7,371 bases of DNA from Verrucomicrobiota bacterium. GTDB lineage: Bacteria > Verrucomicrobiota > Verrucomicrobiia > Chthoniobacterales > UBA10450. The translations under genes and the position numbers were made by a program. The stretch is from positions 1-7,371 of the forward strand of contig QHPZ01000227.1 of the NCBI GenBank assembly GCA_003219225.1. Direction: 5' to 3'. Below the pieces are notes generated by a model. It had not been told where the DNA came from, ran no database searches, and worked only from the letters and a program-made list of their open reading frames with translations. Below, piece by piece: positions 1-4,839 of this stretch (position 1 is its first letter; the number at the start of each line of letters is the position of its first letter).

Positions 1-2
1 CG

Positions 3-83
3 CGATTTATTCCGGCGTTCCGCAACGGCCAACCTGTCGAGAGCAAGGTAAAGCTGCCGATTTATTTTGTGCCGGAGGACTGA
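3..83 (+). CDS. 3' end of a protein with a TonB-like C-terminal domain (partial)
   Basis: Only the last 26 codons are visible; the gene begins outside the window. The tail reads RFIPAFRNGQPVESKVKLPI followed by YFVPED and a TGA stop. The pattern F-x-PA-x-x-NG-x-PV-x-x-x-V-x-(L/V)PI-x-F resembles the end of TonB C-terminal domains, the periplasmic part of energy transducers that contacts TonB-dependent receptors. That match is by eye over a very short stretch. The TGA overlaps the ATG of the next gene by one base (TGATG), so the two are probably translationally coupled and co-transcribed. No link in function to the DNA glycosylase downstream is evident. Another beta-rich periplasmic protein could end the same way. 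Confidence 0.5.
   Translation, partial: RFIPAFRNGQPVESKVKLPIYFVPED
74..78 (+). promoter_or_regulatory. Shine-Dalgarno site for the DNA glycosylase gene
   Basis: GGAGG lies 4 nt before the ATG at 83, inside the last codons of the upstream gene. It is the clearest ribosome-binding site in the window and supports the ATG at 83 as the start. Together with the TGATG overlap it points to coupled translation. Confidence 0.65.
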
Positions 84-649
84 TGGTCGGCCGGCGTTTT
101 TTCCAACGCGACCCGATCACCTGCGCACGCGAGCTAATTGGCAGCGAACTGATCTGGAACTGGTGCGGCGGTCTGGTCGTGGAGACCGAAGCATATTTGG
201 CGGAAAACGATGAAGCCTGCCACACCTTTTCCCGGCCGAGCGCGCGGAGCTTCGTCGCGCGCAACAAGCCGGGCGCGGCTTACGTTTACTTCAGTTACGG
301 CGCGCATTGGATGTTTAATGTGCTCGTTAAAGGGCAGGCCGACGGATTTGTGTTGATCCGCGCACTGGAACCGACTCGCGGTCTCACGCTGATGAGAAAA
401 CGGCGCGGCGTTGATGACGAGAGACGGCTTTGCTCCGGCCCCGGCAAACTGACGCAGGCATTCGATATAACGAATCGGGACCACGAGCTGGACCTGTGCT
501 CGGACCCGCAACACTGCTTCATGCCTCGTTCAAATAACGATGTCGATGTTGTGGCCGACGAACGGATCGGTATCAGCCGCTCTGCACATCACCCATGGCG
601 GTTCACCTTGCGGGGCAGCAAATTTGTGAGCCGCGCCGTGAAATTGTAG
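83..649 (+). CDS. DNA-3-methyladenine glycosylase, AAG/MPG family
   Basis: A monofunctional base-excision repair enzyme of the alkyladenine glycosylase (AAG/MPG, Pur_DNA_glyco) family, which flips out and removes alkylated or deaminated purines such as 3-methyladenine and hypoxanthine, leaving abasic sites. At 188 aa it is full length for bacterial members. Aligned by eye with human AAG, the active site is intact. VETEAY (residues 33-38) gives the catalytic Glu36 (human E125) and Tyr38 (Y127). His47 matches H136. YVYFSYG (67-73) contains Tyr69, matching Y159. Asn79 matches N169 and Arg93 in LIRALEP matches R182. LCSGPGKLTQAF (116-127) and PWRFTLRGS (171-179) are further family signatures. The start is fixed by GGAGG at 74-78 and the overlap with the preceding stop. 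The TAG stop lies within the left end of a palindromic repeat (646-705), so the last residue or two may have been set by that element. Confidence 0.95.
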   Translation: MVGRRFFQRDPITCARELIGSELIWNWCGGLVVETEAYLAENDEACHTFSRPSARSFVARNKPGAAYVYFSYGAHWMFNVLVKGQADGFVLIRALEPTRGLTLMRKRRGVDDERRLCSGPGKLTQAFDITNRDHELDLCSDPQHCFMPRSNNDVDVVADERIGISRSAHHPWRFTLRGSKFVSRAVKL

Positions 650-705
650 CGGAACCTGCTAGTTTCCCGCCCATTCGGGAGAAGGAAGCCAACGGCTTCC
701 GCTAC
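646..705 (+). repeat. 60-nt palindromic intergenic element (REP/MITE-like)
   Basis: The element is bounded by a perfect 9-bp inverted repeat: GTAGCGGAA at 646-654 and TTCCGCTAC at 697-705. Inside are two smaller hairpins. One has a TCCCG/CGGGA stem (665-669 and 676-680) with a 6-nt loop. The other has a GGAAGCC/GGCTTCC stem (684-690 and 694-700) with an AAC loop. The last hairpin shares bases 697-700 with the outer stem, so alternative folds are possible. It fills most of the gap between the glycosylase gene and mnmA, and its left end provides the TAG stop of the former. There is no U-tract after the hairpins, so it is not a classical intrinsic terminator. The layout resembles small non-autonomous palindromic repeats dispersed in bacterial genomes, but only one copy is visible, so the dispersed nature is inferred. 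Confidence 0.55.
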
Positions 706-720
706 AGATCGTCCTTTTAG

Positions 721-1875
721 ATGAATTTGAAAAAACAGCGTGTATTGCTCGGCATGAGCGGTGGAGTGGACTCCAGCGTCGCCGGCTACTTGCTGCGCGA
801 GCAGGGCTACGACGTAGTCGGTGTGACGATGAAAGTTTGGCCACAGGACTGCATCTCGCGCGCGGAAGACAAATGCTGCGGGCCCCAAGCAGTGGCGGAC
901 GCGCGGAGCGTCGCCCATACCCTGCATATTCCGCATTACGTGGTCGATGAGGCCGAGCAGTTTGAGCGGACCGTGATCGATTATTTTGCGAGCGAATACC
1001 AGGCTGGCCGCACTCCGAACCCGTGCGTGATGTGCAACGAGAAACTGAAATTCGGCAATCTCTGGGGCAAAGCGCAGGCACTCGGATGCGACTACATCGC
1101 GACGGGGCATTACGCGATCATCGAACATCATGCTGATCGCGCCGTGCTGCGCAAGGGCATCGATCCGCGCAAGGATCAATCGTATTTCCTGTTTAGTTTG
1201 CGCCAGCCACAGTTGCAACGTGCGCTCACGCCGCTCGGAACGATGCACAAGCTAGAAATTCGCGAAATCGCGCGTTCACTCGGACTGAAGACGGCCGACA
1301 AAATCGACAGTCAGGAAATTTGCTTCGTGCCGGGGAACGATTACAAAGCGTTTCTGCGTTCGCATCTTGGCGAGACTGAATTTCATCGTGGCGAGATTTA
1401 CGATGTGGACGGCAACTTTGTCGGCGAGCACGACGGGATCGAGCTGTTCACCATCGGTCAGCGCAGGGGACTGCCGGGTGGATCCGCGCGGCCGCGTTAC
1501 GTTGTCGATCTTGATCCTGACAACAACCGCGTGATCGTCGGCGACGCCGACGATCTGGTTTGCGACGAGTTCGAAATCGAGCGGGTGAACTGGATTTCTG
1601 TAGCCGGCATCGGTGATGCCGGCGCCGAGATCATCGATCCCCGCTGCAGCGATCCGTTCGATGCGACGGTGAAGATCCGCTACAACCATGCCGGCACGGC
1701 TGCGACGGTCATGCTGCTGGAGAATAATCGCGCGCGAATTCGCCTGCACGAGCCGCAGCGCGCGGTCACGCCAGGCCAGGCGGCGGTGATTTACGCCGGC
1801 GATATCGTGATCGGCGGCGGCTGGATCTGCCGCAATACGGCGGTTAACCGGTCAAGCGAAGCCGTGCTCGCCTGA
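721..1875 (+). CDS. mnmA: tRNA-specific 2-thiouridylase MnmA
   Basis: MnmA makes 2-thiouridine at wobble position 34 of tRNA-Lys, -Glu and -Gln. It adenylates U34 with ATP and then inserts sulfur delivered by a cysteine desulfurase, in the cytoplasm. At 384 aa it is full length, with a roughly 20-residue tail after the usual GGGWI end. The PP-loop SGGVDSS is at residues 13-19 (Asp17). GRTPNPCVMCN holds the catalytic Cys105, which matches E. coli Cys102. ATGHYA is at 127-132, KDQSYFL at 151-157, and DSQEICF gives the second catalytic Cys201, which matches E. coli Cys199. FTIGQRRGL (243-251) belongs to the central domain. Cys102 precedes Cys105 in a CxxC where E. coli has DxxC, a variant linked to [4Fe-4S]-type enzymes. 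An in-frame TAG directly before the ATG fixes the start, and no Shine-Dalgarno sequence is evident. cutA follows after 3 nt. Confidence 0.97.
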   Translation: MNLKKQRVLLGMSGGVDSSVAGYLLREQGYDVVGVTMKVWPQDCISRAEDKCCGPQAVADARSVAHTLHIPHYVVDEAEQFERTVIDYFASEYQAGRTPNPCVMCNEKLKFGNLWGKAQALGCDYIATGHYAIIEHHADRAVLRKGIDPRKDQSYFLFSLRQPQLQRALTPLGTMHKLEIREIARSLGLKTADKIDSQEICFVPGNDYKAFLRSHLGETEFHRGEIYDVDGNFVGEHDGIELFTIGQRRGLPGGSARPRYVVDLDPDNNRVIVGDADDLVCDEFEIERVNWISVAGIGDAGAEIIDPRCSDPFDATVKIRYNHAGTAATVMLLENNRARIRLHEPQRAVTPGQAAVIYAGDIVIGGGWICRNTAVNRSSEAVLA

Positions 1876-1878
1876 GGA

Positions 1879-2205
1879 ATGGCGGCGAAAATTGTTCTTG
1901 CGCTGAGCACATTTCCCGATGCGGCAACGGCACGGCGCATTTCGAACGAGCTGGTGAGCGCAAACCTCGCCGCCTGCGCAAACATTTTGCCTCCGATTGA
2001 ATCGATCTACCGCTGGAAAGGAAAGATCGAGCAGGGGAGCGAGACGCTCGTGCTTTTTAAACTGAGCGAAGATCGACAGTCGCCCTTCCAGGAAAAGCTG
2101 CGCGCTCTTCACCCCTACGAAGTTCCCGAAATCATCTTTCTTCCGGTCACGGGCGGCTTGCCCGATTATCTGCGCTGGGTGACTGAAAGTTGTGCCCAAA
2201 CTTGA
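1879..2205 (+). CDS. cutA: CutA1-family divalent cation tolerance protein
   Basis: A small ferredoxin-like-fold protein of the CutA1 family, which forms very stable trimers. E. coli CutA is associated with copper and divalent-metal tolerance, though the biochemical role of the family is still unsettled. At 108 aa it has the usual length. Recognisable parts are the first strand KIVLALST with PDAATA (residues 4-17), LAACANILPPI (30-40), SIYRWKGKI (42-50), and the signature LHPYEVPEI (77-85) followed by LPV and YLRW (97-100). Cys33 matches one E. coli copper-site cysteine (Cys39); the other two are replaced by Ser and Leu. The start is forced, because the in-frame TGA of mnmA is two codons upstream. 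The only purine-rich stretch (GAGGA, 1874-1878) touches the ATG, so translation probably depends on ribosomes finishing mnmA. The stop codon lies inside the left arm of a palindrome. Confidence 0.94.
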   Translation: MAAKIVLALSTFPDAATARRISNELVSANLAACANILPPIESIYRWKGKIEQGSETLVLFKLSEDRQSPFQEKLRALHPYEVPEIIFLPVTGGLPDYLRWVTESCAQT

Positions 2206-2227
2206 CCGCTTTAAGCGGTCAAGTTTG
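2197..2227. terminator. Bidirectional hairpin between converging genes
   Basis: This is a perfect inverted repeat with 14-bp arms (2197-2210 and 2214-2227) and a 3-nt loop (TTA). It lies exactly where the plus-strand and minus-strand gene sets meet. It includes the TGA of cutA (2203-2205) and the TAA of the permease gene (2211-2213, the loop). Either strand would form the same strong hairpin, ending in AAGTTTG with only three T residues. Termination in both directions is likely from position and stem strength, but the short T-run is weak for a canonical intrinsic terminator. Confidence 0.7.
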
Positions 2228-3644
2228 CGGGCCGGCGCCGGCGTTGGCCGACAAAGAATATCGCGATGCCGAGCGCGTTGGCGATGATCGTTACGCTGGC
2301 GATTTTGGCGCCGAAGATGAGCGGGTTCGGCACGTCGATGATCGGGTAAACCGTATAGAAAATGGCGAGCAGCGACACGGCGGCGCCGCAAGCCGCAGCC
2401 AACCGCAGCCAAACAGACGCGCCTGAACGAATCGCGCCTGCGCCAGCCAGTGGAATGGCAAAGAGCATGAAATAGACGATGCCGTAGAAAACGTTTGCAG
2501 CGTTATCGACGAGTTGAAAGGCTTCCTGGATCCCGGCGCCGATCTGGCTCGAGATGGCAATCACCAGCGTAATCGAGCCTACGAAGACGATCGAGTTCAC
2601 CGGTGTCTTGAAACGCGAATGCAGACGCGAGAACCACGCGGGCAGGAGCCGGTCCCAACCGGCGACCATCGGCAGACGCGAGCTGCCGGTCAGATGCACG
2701 CTGGTCGAAGCAATCGTGCGCACGGTCATGAGAATGATACCGGCCGAAGCAATGGCTCCAGCGATCGGAAATGAATGGAGCCCAAGCCGCAACGTCTGCG
2801 GCACCGGGCCGATCAGGTCGATCCCTTTATTGCCGACGAACGCGAGCACGGAACTGGTGCCGAGCACGAACGCGAGCGCGATCACAGGCGCGGCGATCAA
2901 GACCGAGCGGCCGATATCGCGCGCCGGTGAGCGCGTTTCCCCCGCCAGAATCGCCACATACTCAAATCCGCTCAGCGCGCCGATGGCGAGTTTGGTAAAA
3001 ATATTGAGGCAATAAAAGAGCGACATCGTCGGCGCGACGAGCTGGAGCGGCTGATAGCTTTTGAATTCGCCGCGAAACAACGCGAGAAATGGCAAACCGA
3101 TCAGTGCTCCGTAAACGAGCAGCATGGCGAACGCGCCGATGTTGTGCACCCATTTGCCGAGCGAGAGACCGCGCACGCCGGTCCAACCCAAGCCGGCAAC
3201 AAGCCCGCAACTGATCAACGACACGCACCACTTGTTATTCGGCATCCACGCCGCCGAATCGCCGATTGCGTAGGAGATGTTCGTCGTCACGAACATGCCG
3301 CCGAGTGCGATCACCGTGATCGACAGCAGCCACAGATTCCACGCCACGATGAAACCAGCGAATTCGTTGAAGCCGAGCTTGGCCCATTGATAAATACCAC
3401 CCTCGAGCGGCATTCGAGCATTCAGGTAAATGACGACGGCCGCCTGCGGGACATAGAAGAGCAGAATGGCAAGCAACCAGAAGAAGAGGTGGGCTTGGCC
3501 CAGCTTGGCCGCGGCGCCGACCCAGCTCGAGCCGACGACGAACAAAATTTGGGTGAGCGCGAGATCGCGAAGACTGAGTGGTTTTTTGAGCGCGACGCTG
3601 TGTTCCTCAACGCGGCGCTCAGCGCGGTCGAGATCGATTGTCAC
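2211..3644 (-). CDS. APC-superfamily amino acid permease
   Basis: A 477-residue inner-membrane transporter of the amino acid-polyamine-organocation superfamily (AA_permease_2-like) with about 12 hydrophobic segments. Family marks are the TM1 region ILFVVGSSWVG (residues 33-43), PLEGGIYQW (79-87), the loop after TM6 GFEYVAILAGETRSPARDI (226-244), and the cytoplasmic SRLPMVAGWDRLLPAWFSR (322-340) followed by FKTP. The usual GSG/GxG motif of TM1 is degenerate (GSS), so substrate and coupling ion cannot be inferred. Amino acids or small amines are typical for the family. The start is a GTG at 3642-3644; an in-frame TAG, the stop of the preceding gene, lies 18 nt upstream and no better start or Shine-Dalgarno site is seen. 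It is probably the last gene of a minus-strand operon behind a D-Ala-D-Ala dipeptidase and a small membrane protein, so D-alanine uptake is possible but unproven. Its last four residues (NLTA) are encoded by the palindrome at 2197-2227. Confidence 0.9.
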   Translation of the reverse strand: MTIDLDRAERRVEEHSVALKKPLSLRDLALTQILFVVGSSWVGAAAKLGQAHLFFWLLAILLFYVPQAAVVIYLNARMPLEGGIYQWAKLGFNEFAGFIVAWNLWLLSITVIALGGMFVTTNISYAIGDSAAWMPNNKWCVSLISCGLVAGLGWTGVRGLSLGKWVHNIGAFAMLLVYGALIGLPFLALFRGEFKSYQPLQLVAPTMSLFYCLNIFTKLAIGALSGFEYVAILAGETRSPARDIGRSVLIAAPVIALAFVLGTSSVLAFVGNKGIDLIGPVPQTLRLGLHSFPIAGAIASAGIILMTVRTIASTSVHLTGSSRLPMVAGWDRLLPAWFSRLHSRFKTPVNSIVFVGSITLVIAISSQIGAGIQEAFQLVDNAANVFYGIVYFMLFAIPLAGAGAIRSGASVWLRLAAACGAAVSLLAIFYTVYPIIDVPNPLIFGAKIASVTIIANALGIAIFFVGQRRRRPANLTA

Positions 3645-3662
3645 GATTATACGGTCGGCGGC

Positions 3663-4172
3663 CTAACGCTCGCGCGTTTCTTCTTTCTTCGGCGGCGGCG
3701 GAACATTGCGGAACTCGCGGTGGCGAATCTTTCCACCGGCGTAAGCGATGTAACCGCCGCAGCCAAGCGTGACGGTAGCGAGCACGAGCACGGCTGAAGC
3801 GAGCGGTGTGGCCGATCGCGGCCATTTCACCGGTGCAACAAGGGCGATGAGAGTCAATACAGCAAGCGCGTAAAAAACATAAATAAGTTGCTCACCGCGT
3901 CGAAGATGTTCATCGAGCCACGCGTGACCCGGATCGTCAGTCATCGTCAGGACGCGATCATAAGCTTGTTCGCCAAACTCATACACTGGCCAGGCGGATG
4001 CGGCGGTGACCAGCACCAGGATTAGCGCGGCGATTTGCGCACGGCGGCTGTGCAAGATCAGCGCAGCAACCAGGCCGATGAGAGCGGTTGCCAAACCGTA
4101 AACCGGCAATGGATTGATGAGGACGTGGATGTATTCGGGCTGGCGCAAATCGCGCAGCAGAACCTCCATCAT
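3663..4172 (-). CDS. Small four-TM membrane protein, possibly DUF2231-like
   Basis: A 169-residue integral membrane protein. Likely TM segments lie near residues 18-40, 44-62, 95-114 and 121-143, and the tail is short, charged and proline-rich (VPPPPKKEETRER). The opening INPLPVYGLATALIG, the second helix ending AAWPVYEFGE-like before a soluble loop, and the final AYAGGKIRHREFR recall DUF2231-type proteins, whose function is not established. This match is from memory and tentative. The reading frame stays open upstream to 4367, but that part is a shadow of the dipeptidase gene. The start chosen is the ATG at 4170-4172, which overlaps the dipeptidase TGA as ATGA and has a CAAGG site 6 nt before it. 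A second ATG at 4167-4169 would give 168 aa. The coupling implies co-production with the dipeptidase. The permease gene follows after 18 nt. Confidence 0.8.
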   Translation of the reverse strand: MMEVLLRDLRQPEYIHVLINPLPVYGLATALIGLVAALILHSRRAQIAALILVLVTAASAWPVYEFGEQAYDRVLTMTDDPGHAWLDEHLRRGEQLIYVFYALAVLTLIALVAPVKWPRSATPLASAVLVLATVTLGCGGYIAYAGGKIRHREFRNVPPPPKKEETRER

Positions 4173-4828
4173 AGCCGGCCTTGCCAGCTGGTGCCCAAAA
4201 CTTGCGCGGCGCGTTTCGCCATTTCCGGTGGCAGGTATTTTCGCCACTCTTCGATTGTGAAATGCCACCATTCGGTGCGCAGACCGTAGAACCCGGCCTG
4301 TCCCATTGTGAATTGCAACAGCCGCAAATGCGCGCGGATGCTCGGATTGGAGCCGCGGTAGCGCCACATGGCCGCGGGCGTGAGATCGTCAAAGTCGCTC
4401 GGCATGCTCACCGGGTTATTCCACGTGTCGCTCAATGTTGCATCGACGGCCACGCCCCAACTATGCAGCGAGCCCGCGCCGGCATTGGGATCGGCCACAT
4501 AGTCCTCGTTTCGCACCGCTTGCCAAAGCTGCTCCTGCACGGCAGCCGGCCGGTATGCATCCCAGATCGTCAGCCGAAATCCACAACCGCGGAGCATGGC
4601 TTGAGCGCGAGCGAGTCGCCGCGCTGCCTCTGATTGAACAAGAGCAGGCATATTCCGCGGATACAAAGCGCGTCCAGTGATGTTGTTTGGCGTGGCGTAG
4701 CGCAGTGACACAATAATCGTCGGATCGATTTGTTTGACGTCGATCAATTGGAGAGGCTCCTCTCCACCGGTAGCAAGCGTCGCCACGGCCAGCGCGACGA
4801 CACCGAAGGCAGGACGAAACATTTGCAT
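4169..4828 (-). CDS. Exported VanX/DdpX-type D-Ala-D-Ala dipeptidase (peptidase M15D)
   Basis: A zinc dipeptidase that hydrolyses D-alanyl-D-alanine to D-alanine. At 219 aa it is a complete M15D protein plus a leader. DAYRP (residues 90-94) gives Arg93, matching VanX Arg71. SLHSWGVAVD (120-129) gives zinc ligands His122 and Asp129. EWWHF (186-190) gives the catalytic Glu186 and zinc ligand His189. All key residues are present. Residues 5-20 form a hydrophobic segment (FGVVALAVATLAT) that looks like a signal peptide, so the enzyme probably acts in the periplasm, as reported for Salmonella PcgL, unlike cytoplasmic VanX. The start is ATG 4826-4828; M3 (4820-4822) is an alternative, and neither has a clear ribosome site. 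The gene begins 11 nt after the coiled-coil gene and ends in an ATGA overlap with the next. No vanH, vanA or vanRS is near, so nutrient or cell-wall turnover is more likely than glycopeptide resistance. Confidence 0.92.
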   Translation of the reverse strand: MQMFRPAFGVVALAVATLATGGEEPLQLIDVKQIDPTIIVSLRYATPNNITGRALYPRNMPALVQSEAARRLARAQAMLRGCGFRLTIWDAYRPAAVQEQLWQAVRNEDYVADPNAGAGSLHSWGVAVDATLSDTWNNPVSMPSDFDDLTPAAMWRYRGSNPSIRAHLRLLQFTMGQAGFYGLRTEWWHFTIEEWRKYLPPEMAKRAAQVLGTSWQGRL

Positions 4829-4839
4829 GGACGCTTGAT

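Noticed and set aside
665..705. Intrinsic terminator for the glycosylase gene
   Set aside because: Hairpins are present but no T-run follows them. The structure is better described as a palindromic repeat element.
589..1248. A 219-codon open frame on the minus strand, opposite the glycosylase end and mnmA
   Set aside because: It lies antisense to the conserved PP-loop and active-site region of mnmA, has no recognisable motifs, and is explained by GC-rich codon bias leaving the opposite strand open.
2393..2412. Tandem 10-bp repeat (two copies of CCGCAGCCAA)
   Set aside because: It has only two copies, inside the coding sequence of an alanine-rich TM helix, so it is most likely chance from composition.
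3144..3797. A 217-codon open frame on the plus strand, opposite the permease and four-TM protein genes
   Set aside because: The translation is rich in Arg, His and Glu with no domain pattern, and it is antisense to two well-supported membrane protein genes.
4173..4367. A 65-residue N-terminal extension of the four-TM protein
   Set aside because: This stretch is the other-frame shadow of the conserved C-terminal half of the dipeptidase, including EWWHF. The ATGA overlap gives a natural start at 4172.
4169..4828. vanX as part of a vancomycin-resistance cluster
   Set aside because: No VanH dehydrogenase, VanA/B ligase or VanRS two-component genes are nearby, and the protein has a likely signal peptide, which fits the DdpX/PcgL group better.
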